A program made the translations under genes and the position numbers. Under the pieces are notes generated by a model, which made no database searches, had not been told where the DNA came from, and saw only the letters and a program-made list of their open reading frames with translations. From NCBI GenBank assembly GCA_002352545.1, contig DEIO01000002.1:1-21875 (forward strand): a stretch of DNA of 21,875 nucleotides, in the 5' to 3' direction. This stretch comes from Patescibacteria group bacterium UBA2772. GTDB taxonomy: Bacteria; Patescibacteriota; Minisyncoccia; Moranbacterales; DUUL01. Numbering within the stretch: position 1 is the first letter of the stretch; every line of letters begins with the position of its first letter. Positions 1 through 7,218 of the stretch are shown here, piece after piece.

Positions 1-30
1 CTGCTAAAGTAAGCAAGACCCTAACCTAAC

Positions 31-540
31 CTAGTATCTTTCTCTATTTACACAGCAACGTCTTTCATGATCAAGATTTATAATTTCATCACTATCGATA
101 TCACCACAACCATTTTCACCAATCAATACTGCCTTCCTTCCATTAGCATTCTCGATGTCACCAACCCATTCATAATCATCTGTTCCATCAGTTTCCATAT
201 CGTCTAAGGAGATTATATTTCCTTGATTCAAATTACACGCTTGCATCCATTCTGAAGAAGTACAAAGTCTAGCATCCTCTTCATCAAGACAGCTATAAGC
301 AGACTCCCTCCAATCTTCATCAGCACCATTAAGGACATCTTTCATAATACAAAAGTCTGCCACAGGCACCCATTCAGCAGAAGCAGTTGTTGGCGGACAA
401 CCATCTGTTGCAGCATTTACTTTCACACCAATACTCTTATTATAATAGCCTATTTCAATAACTGCAACCATTGCCAATAAAAACAATCCTGTTGTTATGA
501 TTTTGATTTTTTTTCTTTTCTTTTTTTTACTATTCTCCAT
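31..540 (-). CDS. Membrane-anchored Cys-rich FGE/C-type-lectin-like protein, copy 1
   Basis: The protein has 169 residues and is the last gene of the pilus locus. It starts with a very basic stretch (residues 4-13) and one hydrophobic segment (about 14-32), then VNAA at 41-44, which may be a signal-peptidase site. There is no prepilin GFTLIE motif. The rest is an extracellular-type Cys-rich domain: VADFCI (60-65), ARLCTSSEWMQAC (90-102), a Trp in DYEW, and RRCC near the end. This pattern resembles the formylglycine-generating-enzyme-like / C-type-lectin fold, in which RLC-S-EW and a terminal RCC are typical. The same domain recurs in the next two upstream genes, one of them fused to a PilX-type pilin, so a role at the pilus or cell surface (adhesion or ligand binding) is inferred. 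Catalysis is unlikely because only the fold pattern is visible. No Shine-Dalgarno site precedes the ATG. Confidence 0.72.
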   Translation of the reverse strand: MENSKKKKRKKIKIITTGLFLLAMVAVIEIGYYNKSIGVKVNAATDGCPPTTASAEWVPVADFCIMKDVLNGADEDWRESAYSCLDEEDARLCTSSEWMQACNLNQGNIISLDDMETDGTDDYEWVGDIENANGRKAVLIGENGCGDIDSDEIINLDHERRCCVNRERY

Positions 541-557
541 GAAAATATTTATTAAAC

Positions 558-1040
558 CTAGTATCTATTTTTACAACAACGGTAGTCATTTGAACTACTT
601 GTCATATCACGAAGCTTCGTGTTTTTACAATCGTTGTCATTCCTGAACATAACAGTGGCCTTATCATCATCAGCTGTATCAGCAGACCATTCCCATCCAC
701 CTCCATCAATATCATCATTGAAACTTTCTCCATCTTTATCTTCAGCCTGACAAGCAGCCATTAATTCATGCGATTTACAAAGTCTTGCCTCTTCATTCTC
801 AGCACAATCCTTAACAGCGTCATGCCAATTTTCAGTACCCTGCAAGCTACTTTGTATACAAAAATCTGCAATTTCAATATATCCAGTTGGACATTCGTAC
901 GCAGCATTTACTTCGACACCAATTTTTCCATCATTCTTTTTCTGGATGGAATCGATTCTTGAAAATAACAAAATTGAAATATACAAACCACATACCAAGA
1001 TAGTTCCAATCCAAAGTTTTTTACTAAATTCCTTTTTCAT
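558..1040 (-). CDS. Membrane-anchored Cys-rich FGE/C-type-lectin-like protein, copy 2
   Basis: The protein has 160 residues and is a paralogue of its downstream neighbour 17 bases away. It has a short basic N-terminus, a membrane segment (about 10-28), the same GVEVNAA junction (41-47), then CPTGY (50-54), ADFCI (58-62), EARLCKS (84-90), MAAC, a GWEW motif and a terminal RCCKN. The residues between these anchors differ strongly from the other two copies, as expected for a stable scaffold with a variable face. The last two codons, the stop and the bases after it are identical to those of copy 1 over 12 bases, which points to tandem duplication. It lies directly after the PilX-like gene that carries the same domain. 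A surface or pilus-associated binding role is inferred. The family assignment rests on motif pattern only. Confidence 0.72.
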   Translation of the reverse strand: MKKEFSKKLWIGTILVCGLYISILLFSRIDSIQKKNDGKIGVEVNAAYECPTGYIEIADFCIQSSLQGTENWHDAVKDCAENEEARLCKSHELMAACQAEDKDGESFNDDIDGGGWEWSADTADDDKATVMFRNDNDCKNTKLRDMTSSSNDYRCCKNRY

Positions 1041-1050
1041 TTATAAAAGC

Positions 1051-1854
1051 TTAATTTGTATTCATACAACAACGGAATCTGTTAAGATTATTCAAAGTCT
1101 CTTCTTGATTATCATCACAATCACCAAAACCAAAAACACTAACTCTATCGACTTGAGTAAAGTCGTCTACTCTCTCCCAATTGTCAGTCATGTCATTCAA
1201 GCCAACCGTGGCACTAAGTTGACAAGCAGCTGCCCATTCTCCTGAACCACACAATCTTGCATCAACCTCAAAACAAGCATTCGCAGCGTCCTCAAATGAA
1301 CTCTCCATCACATTTCCATCACTATCTTGATGCTCATCCTTCTCGATACAATAATCAGCAACTTTTTCATACCCACTTGGACAACCAGCAATCGCCAACG
1401 AAACCTCAACCGCTCGACTAACCTCCTGATCATCAGTTCCCCTTCTTCCAACTGAACGAACAGAGTCAATTTCAATAATCTCAATATTAGCATCCGTAAT
1501 AATTTCAGCAGCAATATCAATAAAATAAAGCTCACAAACAACTCCACCAACATCAGTAGCAGGACAATCAAAACTACCATCACCTGCCAATGCTCCAAAA
1601 ACCTCTGATATCTTCTTACTAGAATCGTTTTCATCTCCAATAGTTTTCAACACCCACTCAATTCCAGAATCAGCAGCCTGAAAAGCAGGCGTGGAGTTCT
1701 TGATATTTGAACTCATTCTACTTTCAACCAACGAGATAGATGCTATAACTGAAACAATAATCAAAGCATTAATCAAAACCAGCACCATCAAAACAATTGC
1801 TGATCCCTCTTGCATTAAGTTGTCTTTTTTACTTTTCTTTATTTCTTTTTTCAT
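1051..1854 (-). CDS. PilX-like minor pilin with C-terminal Cys-rich lectin/FGE-like domain
   Basis: The protein has 267 residues. After a Lys-rich leader, EGSAIVLMVLVLINALIIVS (16-35) is the hydrophobic prepilin helix in the form seen in PilX proteins (small residues rather than FTLIE). It is followed by the PilX-type FQAADSGIEW (58-67). Residues about 158-267 form a second domain: CPSGYEKVADYCI, DARLCGSGEWAAAC (198-211), NWERVDD, and a terminal RFRCCMN. This matches the two following stand-alone proteins and resembles the FGE / C-type-lectin fold. PilX-class proteins sit in the tip complex of type IV pili, so this one probably presents the binding domain at the filament end. It is far longer at the C-terminus than the pilin core needs, which looks like a fusion. 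It sits 27 bases after the PilW-like gene in the same operon. Confidence 0.8.
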   Translation of the reverse strand: MKKEIKKSKKDNLMQEGSAIVLMVLVLINALIIVSVIASISLVESRMSSNIKNSTPAFQAADSGIEWVLKTIGDENDSSKKISEVFGALAGDGSFDCPATDVGGVVCELYFIDIAAEIITDANIEIIEIDSVRSVGRRGTDDQEVSRAVEVSLAIAGCPSGYEKVADYCIEKDEHQDSDGNVMESSFEDAANACFEVDARLCGSGEWAAACQLSATVGLNDMTDNWERVDDFTQVDRVSVFGFGDCDDNQEETLNNLNRFRCCMNTN

Positions 1855-1881
1855 TTTAACGGAAAGTATTAACTAAAAATC

Positions 1882-2466
1882 CTAATAATCACGAAGTGCA
1901 ACACCAGACTGAATTGTAATTTGCTCTTTTTCAGTAACCAACGTTGAGGCATCATTATATCTAATTGTCACGACTGTACGAACAAACCCACGATCATTAA
2001 ATGTACCTGTATCAGTTTGTCTTAAAATAAAATTCCCATCTACTTTAATTTTTCCATCTGTTGAACCGATCAATGTTTCAAAGCCACTAAAGTCTCCATG
2101 TGAACAATCGATTGCCTCACTATCAGCATCAACTGAATCAAAAAGTAATTTATCATTCTCAAACTTAAAACACTGTTTAGTTGCATCTACATTATCAATA
2201 AAGAAAATCTCTTTACTTTTAGTTAGAACATTTACAACACCATCATCACCATTAATATCCTTACTTGTTCTAACTTTTTTATTCAATTTTTCAATTGTGA
2301 AACGAGCATTTTCAAGAGCATTTTGCATTGCCTGAGTCTTTGTGTGTGCTTCAATTGTTCTTACACTAAAAAGCAAAATTCCACCAACTATAACAGAAAA
2401 GATAGCGACTGAAATCAAAACTTCAATCAAAGAAAATCCTTTTTTATTTAATTTGCTAATTTTCAT
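1882..2466 (-). CDS. Type IV minor prepilin, PilW/PulJ-like
   Basis: The protein has 194 residues. The class III leader KISKLNKKG is followed by FSLIEVLISVAIFSVIVGGI (residues 11-30), with the conserved Glu five residues after the predicted cleavage Gly-Phe. The helix continues into a long amphipathic stretch with ENARFTIEKLNKKVRTS (about 46-62), typical of PilW/PulJ-type proteins, then a beta-rich globular domain with two Cys. It lies between a PilV-like and a PilX-like gene, which is the usual minor-pilin order (GspH/FimT, PilV, PilW, PilX). Proteins of this class form the initiation and tip complex of the pilus. PilD would remove the leader. The spacing to the upstream gene is 10 bases, so the genes are co-transcribed. 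Confidence 0.82.
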   Translation of the reverse strand: MKISKLNKKGFSLIEVLISVAIFSVIVGGILLFSVRTIEAHTKTQAMQNALENARFTIEKLNKKVRTSKDINGDDGVVNVLTKSKEIFFIDNVDATKQCFKFENDKLLFDSVDADSEAIDCSHGDFSGFETLIGSTDGKIKVDGNFILRQTDTGTFNDRGFVRTVVTIRYNDASTLVTEKEQITIQSGVALRDY

Positions 2467-2476
2467 TATAAATCAA

Positions 2477-3004
2477 TTAATTACTCTGCCAATTAGTTAA
2501 TGTAACCGTAGCATCTGCACTCCTTCTAATTGCGGAATTCACAAAACTATCCCATTCAACAGCACAAGTCACAACCATTCTCTCGTTATCGCCACCTATA
2601 TTACAAACCCTTTCAAATACAACTTTTTCAGGAGCAACGCAGCCTCCTAATAGACAATTACGGTATATCCCTCCTGTTAATTCAACCTCATTTTTTCTAT
2701 TATTATCACATTCTGGGTTTGGAGTTCCTTCACGAAAATACGGAGCACAATTACCAGATAAACTATCATTAATGTCCCTTGAAAGCAAAACATTCTCATC
2801 TCTAATAGCTCTGATGATTTCAACACCCTCCTGAGCTAGATTTGAGGCAATAATTTCATATCTATTATCAACGTTTCTCCTAACAGTACTTGCATATAGA
2901 GAATACAGCGTGGTAAAAGTAATCCCTGTAATCGCTATAACAAGAATCACCTCAACTAATGTATATCCTCTGCTTAAGTTAGGTCTTTTAAATTTATTTT
3001 TCAT
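2477..3004 (-). CDS. Type IV minor prepilin, PilV/PulI-like
   Basis: The protein has 175 residues. A basic leader ends in SRG, followed by YTLVEVILVIAITGITFTTL (residues 14-33), so the first mature residue is Tyr rather than Phe, with Glu at mature position 5. The mature N-terminus runs into NLAQEGVEIIRAIRDENVLL (about 55-74), which is characteristic of PilV/GspI-type minor pilins. The C-terminal part has six Cys (for example NCAPYF, PECDNN, NCLLGGC), so disulfides are likely. It is six bases downstream of the GspH/FimT-like gene and ten upstream of the PilW-like gene. The predicted role is in the minor-pilin initiation complex. The family name is inferred from the helix and gene order rather than from the globular domain. 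Confidence 0.8.
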   Translation of the reverse strand: MKNKFKRPNLSRGYTLVEVILVIAITGITFTTLYSLYASTVRRNVDNRYEIIASNLAQEGVEIIRAIRDENVLLSRDINDSLSGNCAPYFREGTPNPECDNNRKNEVELTGGIYRNCLLGGCVAPEKVVFERVCNIGGDNERMVVTCAVEWDSFVNSAIRRSADATVTLTNWQSN

Positions 3005-3010
3005 TTTTAC

Positions 3011-3586
3011 TTATTCTATTTTACCGACACTATTTATTGTGACAGACTTAGTTGCTCCAACATTGGTATTATTAATATCGATTTGATAATTAGCAACTAG
3101 TTGTTGACCATCATTTCCATAAACTTCACTATACGGAACTCTAAAGAAAATACTCTCTCCTACATGAGAAGTAAAAACGAGAGCATCACCAAGCGAACCT
3201 GTTATAAGATCAGATCGCTGAGTTCCTGGAACTAGATTATAGGAATGATAAATGACATCATCTCTACAAGTATTAGGATCATTACCAAAATCACCATCAC
3301 TAGCAAAAGTATAGAAAACTTTATAATTCTTAGCATCTTCAATGTACATACCATAACCACAGATATGTTTTTGTTCTGGATTAGGGATCGAAAGTGATGA
3401 ATTTTGAGCAAGTCGTACCATCACCCTAACTTTATCTCGAGCTAGAGTTAGACTTTTGTGGGTATCAGAAAATTTTGAGATTTGCAAAACAACCCCAGAA
3501 AGTATCGCTACTATTGCTATGGAAACAACAAGCTCAATCAAAGTAAAGCCTTTTTCGTAATTTTTATTTATTTTTATATTTTTCAC
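3011..3586 (-). CDS. Type IV minor prepilin, GspH/FimT-like
   Basis: The protein has 191 residues and begins at a GTG codon; no ATG lies between it and the cleavage site. The leader ends in YEKG, then FTLIELVVSIAIVAILSGVV (residues 14-33), a textbook class III signal with Glu5. The segment SLTLARDKVRVMVRLAQNSS (35 onward in the mature form) matches the GspH/FimT pattern of a helix leading into a beta domain. It begins the minor-pilin set (GspH/FimT, PilV, PilW, PilX) and follows the prepilin peptidase by 18 bases. FimT-type minor pilins have DNA-binding roles in transformation in some bacteria; whether this one does cannot be told from sequence here. No Shine-Dalgarno site is visible. Confidence 0.8.
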   Translation of the reverse strand: MKNIKINKNYEKGFTLIELVVSIAIVAILSGVVLQISKFSDTHKSLTLARDKVRVMVRLAQNSSLSIPNPEQKHICGYGMYIEDAKNYKVFYTFASDGDFGNDPNTCRDDVIYHSYNLVPGTQRSDLITGSLGDALVFTSHVGESIFFRVPYSEVYGNDGQQLVANYQIDINNTNVGATKSVTINSVGKIE

Positions 3587-3604
3587 TAAAATAAAATCTA
3601 ATAA

Positions 3605-4426
3605 TCAAAACAACATCTTATATAAGTATAACAACTTTTCACTAAAAAACAAAAAAATCAAACTGCTGATTACTAAAAATGGTCCAAATGGAATTTGTGA
3701 TTTCCATCCCTTTTTTGAAAAATTAACCAAAACTATTGCCACTACTGCACCTATAACATAAGTAACAAGAAGAAATGGATATACATGTTTCCAGCCTATT
3801 AAGAGTCCTAACCAGAAACCTATCTTAACATCACCGCCACCAATCCATTTTCCTTTTGAGATTGCGAATAAGGCATAAAAGAAACCTCCCACTAACAATG
3901 AACCTAGGATATTTTCAGTCACAAAACAACTTAACGAAAAAACAGAACAACTTACCTGAAAATACTGAAATATATTATAAATAACAGTTGTCACAAATCC
4001 AGCAATAACTATTTTATTTGGAATGATCATATACTTCAAATCCCATAAAAAAACAGCAACTAGAAGAAAAACAACCATACAAAAATAAACCACATCAACA
4101 AAATTGATTAGCAGAAAGGAAAAAGAAAGGATAACTCCTGTCTTGAAACCAATCGCTAAAAATAACAAACCTAGACAAAATTCCACCAAAGGGTATTGAA
4201 CTGAAAGCTTTTTTTTGCATTTTGAACATCTCCCTTTCACAAAAAAATATCCCAAAACAGGAATATTTTCAAACCATTTCAATTTCTTATTGCAAAAATC
4301 ACAATGTGATGTCCCAAGAAGACTTTCTCTCCTTTCTCCTCTATCAACAAAAACATTCAAAAAACTACCGAAAATAGCTCCTATTCCAAAAAAGAAAACA
4401 GCTTTCAAAAAAATTAAAATTTCCAT
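3605..4426 (-). CDS. pilD: Prepilin peptidase / leader methyltransferase (PilD)
   Basis: Polytopic membrane aspartyl protease that cleaves prepilin leaders after Gly and N-methylates the new N-terminus. With the ATG at 4426 the protein has 273 residues; a TTG nine bases earlier is a possible but weaker start. Visible motifs: GSFLNVFVDR (20-29), the zinc ribbon C42-x2-C45 and C67-x2-C70 of bifunctional enzymes, the first catalytic Asp in LWDLKY (D129), and the GGGD motif (196-199) with the second Asp. About eight hydrophobic segments follow the cytoplasmic ribbon. It sits in the pilin gene set between the third Cys-rich pilin and the GspH-like gene and would process every prepilin in this locus. 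It is the only gene of 25 here that ends in TGA. Confidence 0.95.
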   Translation of the reverse strand: MEILIFLKAVFFFGIGAIFGSFLNVFVDRGERRESLLGTSHCDFCNKKLKWFENIPVLGYFFVKGRCSKCKKKLSVQYPLVEFCLGLLFLAIGFKTGVILSFSFLLINFVDVVYFCMVVFLLVAVFLWDLKYMIIPNKIVIAGFVTTVIYNIFQYFQVSCSVFSLSCFVTENILGSLLVGGFFYALFAISKGKWIGGGDVKIGFWLGLLIGWKHVYPFLLVTYVIGAVVAIVLVNFSKKGWKSQIPFGPFLVISSLIFLFFSEKLLYLYKMLF

Positions 4427-4444
4427 TATTACCAACCGTTAGAT

Positions 4445-4888
4445 TTATGGAGAGACTGCTGTACAACCAGTAGCAGTTGGCAAATGATGACACTGATTAC
4501 TTCCACTGTTACAACAAATTCTAGCTGTACCGTCATCGGTGTATACAAACCAAACGCCATCCTCGAAATCTGCATCACTAACATAGTTACCAAAACCAGT
4601 TGAACCTCCCGTAGTCGGCCAGCTCCCATAGCCTCCACCTAAACTACAAATGTTTCCACCTCCAGCACCACCGCTTGGTTCGGTAATAGAACCATCATCA
4701 CTTCGACAAAGCACCATATTTTGAATAGCTCCCGCAAGTTGCGCTTGCATTCTAGATTCTTGAGCCCTAACTTTGTGAGAAGAAACTGAAACCAAAATTG
4801 TACCAGAAACAATTGAGATTATTGCCATAGTCAACAATAATTCTATCAAGGTAAAACCTTTTTTGTTTATACTTAATCCAAATTTCAT
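4445..4888 (-). CDS. Type IV prepilin, Cys-rich (third of three)
   Basis: The protein has 147 residues. The leader ends INKKG, followed by FTLIELLLTMAIISIVSGTI (residues 11-30) with Glu5. The mature helix continues to about residue 58 (RAQESRMQAQLAGAIQNMVLC). The globular part is Gly-rich (SGGAGGGN, LGGGYGSWPTTGG) and contains Cys in NICS, RICCNSG, QCHH and TGC, so disulfide bonding is likely. It is 17 bases downstream of the second pilin and precedes pilD. The product is probably a pilin subunit or pseudopilin; the sequence does not show which of the three is the major pilin. SHKVRAQESR after the membrane helix is the same basic patch as QRKRAKLAS and QRERARVSA in the other two, suggesting they are paralogues. 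Confidence 0.85.
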   Translation of the reverse strand: MKFGLSINKKGFTLIELLLTMAIISIVSGTILVSVSSHKVRAQESRMQAQLAGAIQNMVLCRSDDGSITEPSGGAGGGNICSLGGGYGSWPTTGGSTGFGNYVSDADFEDGVWFVYTDDGTARICCNSGSNQCHHLPTATGCTAVSP

Positions 4889-4905
4889 TATTTTAGAGAA
4901 AAAAA

Positions 4906-5328
4906 TTAATTACAAACATATCCAGCTGAAGACTGACAACAATTTCCACCATCCATTGCGAAACAAGATACATACGTATTATTTTCACAAGTCACTCTCC
5001 AACGATTATTCGTAGTATCTAAAGCAGTATAAGTACAATCTGTGTCACCTAAGCTTGGCCATGATGTTGTACTACCAGCACAAACAACTCCTCCTCCGGT
5101 AGCAGGAGCATTTGGACCAGTTAATATTTTGTTTGTCATATAACACTCTATTGCAGCAGGAACAACACTTCGACTAGTCTCCATAGCAGAAGCCAACTTT
5201 GCTCTTTTCCTCTGTCCACTCAAAGAAACAAAAATAGTTGAAGCAAGAATCCCAATAATCGCAACTGTAGTTAAAAGCTCAATCAAAGTAAAACCTTCTT
5301 CAAGCTCTCTAGCTATTTTTATTTTCAT
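4906..5328 (-). CDS. Type IV prepilin, Cys-rich (second of three)
   Basis: The protein has 140 residues. The leader ends LEEG, then FTLIELLTTVAIIGILASTI (residues 13-32), a canonical class III signal. The mature helix carries SGQRKRAKLASAMETSRSVV. The C-terminal domain has seven Cys, including a CC pair in NCCQSS and a Cys as the second-to-last residue, so an extracellular disulfide-stabilised fold is likely. It is one of the few genes here with a good Shine-Dalgarno site (AAAGGA eight bases before the ATG). It also has its own promoter-like sequence upstream, so it may be made at a higher or independent level. It could be the major or a secondary pilin. Confidence 0.86.
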   Translation of the reverse strand: MKIKIARELEEGFTLIELLTTVAIIGILASTIFVSLSGQRKRAKLASAMETSRSVVPAAIECYMTNKILTGPNAPATGGGVVCAGSTTSWPSLGDTDCTYTALDTTNNRWRVTCENNTYVSCFAMDGGNCCQSSAGYVCN

Positions 5329-5345
5329 ATTCTAATCCTTTATTA

Positions 5346-5375
5346 TTTATACTCTCCGATTTGTACAAAAGACAA
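5346..5375 (-). promoter_or_regulatory. Promoter-like site before the second pilin gene
   Basis: On the minus strand TTGTCT (-35, 5370-5375) and TATAAA (-10, 5346-5351) are separated by 18 bases and lie just upstream of the gene starting at 5328. Together with the hairpin at 5422-5447 it suggests that the second pilin and the genes after it can be transcribed separately from the first. Confidence 0.45.
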
Positions 5376-5421
5376 TCAAGCGCTGAATTTCCAGAAAAAT
5401 AAATTTGTCTGAAAATCCAGT

Positions 5422-5447
5422 TGTTTAATGATCTAGATCGTTAAACA
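5422..5447 (-). terminator. 26-base palindromic hairpin after the first pilin gene
   Basis: The sequence TGTTTAAtGATC-TA-GATCgTTAAACA is self-complementary over 26 bases, with one G-T wobble, and starts six bases after the pilin stop codon. There is no T-run after it on the minus strand, so it is not a textbook terminator. It could act as a weak terminator or as a 3' stabiliser or processing hairpin that raises the level of the first pilin mRNA relative to downstream genes. Confidence 0.6.
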
Positions 5448-5453
5448 CAAAAA

Positions 5454-5864
5454 CTAATCACAACCAGCGTATACACATCCCTCTGCAGCACAAGTTGCAG
5501 TACAGTTTCCTGCACTAGTCACACATGTACCTACGAAACCAGTAGCATTAGCAACTACAGTATAAACACCTGAACCATCACAGTCAATTCTAGCAGAGTT
5601 AGCTAAATGATTTCCGTGATTTCCAGCTACAGTACAGATAGGCGTCGCATCACCAGCAGTCGCAGTTGTAGAACCAGAATCAATACAAGTTGTAATAGAT
5701 GGTACCAATGCACGCATCTGTTGTTTGAAAGCTGAAACTCTAGCTCTTTCACGCTGTCTTCCTAAAGATACAAAGAGTACAGCAGCTAGGATTCCAATAA
5801 TTGCAATCACAAGCAAAAGTTCAACCAACGTAAATCCTTTTTCATTTTCATTAATCATTTTCAT
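5454..5864 (-). CDS. pilA: Type IV prepilin, Cys-rich; candidate major pilin
   Basis: The protein has 136 residues. The leader ends ENEKG, then FTLVELLLVIAIIGILAAVL (residues 10-29), with Glu5. The mature helix continues through GRQRERARVSAFKQQMRALV. The C-terminal region packs five Cys into the last 24 residues (CVTSAGNCTATCAAEGCVYAGC) and others before it, so several disulfides are expected. It is the first gene after a 109-base promoter gap, has a clear Shine-Dalgarno site (AGGTGA, about 12 bases before the ATG), and is followed at once by a palindromic hairpin. That is the pattern expected for the most abundant subunit; the major-pilin label is inferred from it. A second in-frame ATG two codons later would change little. 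Confidence 0.85.
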   Translation of the reverse strand: MKMINENEKGFTLVELLLVIAIIGILAAVLFVSLGRQRERARVSAFKQQMRALVPSITTCIDSGSTTATAGDATPICTVAGNHGNHLANSARIDCDGSGVYTVVANATGFVGTCVTSAGNCTATCAAEGCVYAGCD

Positions 5865-5973
5865 TTTATTTTTTTCACCTGCCTTTCTATTTTTATTATT
5901 AAATTATACAAACAAACCTTTTTTCTAGATGTGTACTTAAATATTTTAGCATAAAAAACCTTTTTATGAAAAC
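5865..5973 (-). promoter_or_regulatory. Promoter gap before the candidate major pilin
   Basis: This is the largest gap inside the pilus locus. The minus strand contains a perfect TATAAT preceded by TTTG (reverse complement at about 5904-5909) and, nearer the gene, an AGGTGA Shine-Dalgarno site. No convincing -35 box lies 17 bases upstream of the TATAAT. A separate, strong promoter for pilin expression is likely but the exact boxes are uncertain. Confidence 0.5.
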
Positions 5974-7182
5974 CTACGTAATCGAAGTAGCAACTTGATA
6001 AATCGGCAATAACACTGCTGAAACTAAGATTCCAACACCAACTGCTAGAACAACCATAATCATAGGCTCAATTAATGTTGAAAAATTCTTTACCATTCTG
6101 TCTGTTTCAGCTAGATAAAATTTTGTCACTTTACCTAATGTAAACTCGATTCGCCCTGTATGCTCACCGACTCTAACCATCTGCACAACTACGGGTGGAA
6201 TTATCTCATATTTATTCAATACATCTGCAATTCCTCCACCTTTCTTGATTTCCTCAGCTGCTTCACGAATAATCTCTTGGTAAACATAATTCCCAACAAC
6301 ATCAGATGTGATTAAAAGTGCTGTTGTAATAGGTAAACCACTCTGGATTAATGTTGAAAGATTTTCTGAAAAACGCGCAATATAAACATTATGAAGAATT
6401 TTATTAATCACAGGAATTTTCAAAATCAACTGATCATATTCCTTCTTACCCTCCTCTGTTTTGATATAGTACATTATCCCGGATACACCAAAAGCTATCG
6501 CAATACCAACAGCCCACCAATAACTAACCATAAAATCACTGATCCAAATTAAGATCTTTGTTTGCAATGGAAGTTCCACATTCGCTTCTTTCAAGATAAC
6601 CAAAAGTTTAGGCATAACAAATGTCATCACAACAAAGCCAACTACAACCATTGCTGTTAGAATAAAGCCTGGATAATACATAGCTCCTCGGAGTTTAGCA
6701 GTAAGCTCATAATTTTTCTCAGTATTATCAGCTAAATCATTCAAAGCTTTCTGCAGTGTTCCAGAAGCTTCACCTGCTTTAACCATATTCACATAGAAAG
6801 GTGTAAAAGTTTCAGGATTTTTAGCCATTGCGTCAGACAAAGAAGCTCCTCCATCAATATCGACAATTACTGAATTGATTTTGATTGCAAAATACCTATT
6901 TTCAGTCTGATTTGCAATTGAATGTAATGAAGACAACAAGGGTACTTTAGAATCAATCAAAGTTGAGAGTTGTCTTGAAAAAATAACAAACTCTTTCGGC
7001 CGAACCCCTTCCCAAATTCTCAAAAAACTTGAAAAAATAGGAATCTCCTTAATTTCTTCAAGTAAAACAATCTTTAAACTGTTTTGAATCAAAAGTTCTT
7101 TAGCTGCACGTGTAGAAGAAGCTTCAACAATTCCTTGTTGTAACTGCCCTTCATTATTTTGCGCTTTGTATTTAAATTTCAT
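5974..7182 (-). CDS. pilC: Type IV pilus inner-membrane platform protein PilC
   Basis: The protein has 402 residues, the usual length for PilC/GspF. It starts with the family N-terminal FKYKAQNNEGQLQQGIVEA and two homologous helical cytoplasmic domains (about 55-175 and 250-370). The pattern EFVIFSRQLSTLIDSKVPLL (65-84) in the first is echoed by YIARFSENLSTLIQSGLPIT in the second. Three membrane segments are visible at about 168-195, 213-240 and 370-395. PilC anchors the PilB and PilT motors and passes rotation to the assembling filament. It follows pilT by 36 bases and closes the motor half of the operon; a promoter gap then separates it from the pilins. No GC-rich terminator follows, so read-through into the pilins is possible. 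Confidence 0.96.
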   Translation of the reverse strand: MKFKYKAQNNEGQLQQGIVEASSTRAAKELLIQNSLKIVLLEEIKEIPIFSSFLRIWEGVRPKEFVIFSRQLSTLIDSKVPLLSSLHSIANQTENRYFAIKINSVIVDIDGGASLSDAMAKNPETFTPFYVNMVKAGEASGTLQKALNDLADNTEKNYELTAKLRGAMYYPGFILTAMVVVGFVVMTFVMPKLLVILKEANVELPLQTKILIWISDFMVSYWWAVGIAIAFGVSGIMYYIKTEEGKKEYDQLILKIPVINKILHNVYIARFSENLSTLIQSGLPITTALLITSDVVGNYVYQEIIREAAEEIKKGGGIADVLNKYEIIPPVVVQMVRVGEHTGRIEFTLGKVTKFYLAETDRMVKNFSTLIEPMIMVVLAVGVGILVSAVLLPIYQVATSIT

Positions 7183-7218
7183 TTTTTAAATTTAATAAGC
7201 TAACTTTATTAACAATAT

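Noticed and set aside
20..33. CCTAACCTAACC, telomere-like or tandem repeat
   Set aside because: Only two full units are present, partly inside a gene end; no sign of a chromosome end or repeat array.
946..1245. Plus-strand reading frame of 99 codons inside the minor-pilin genes
   Set aside because: It lies opposite two well-supported minus-strand genes, has no recognisable domain, and has no promoter or ribosome site.
1308..1640. Second minus-strand frame within the PilX-like gene
   Set aside because: It overlaps the PilX-like gene in another frame and encodes a Leu/Arg-rich low-quality protein typical of a shadow frame.
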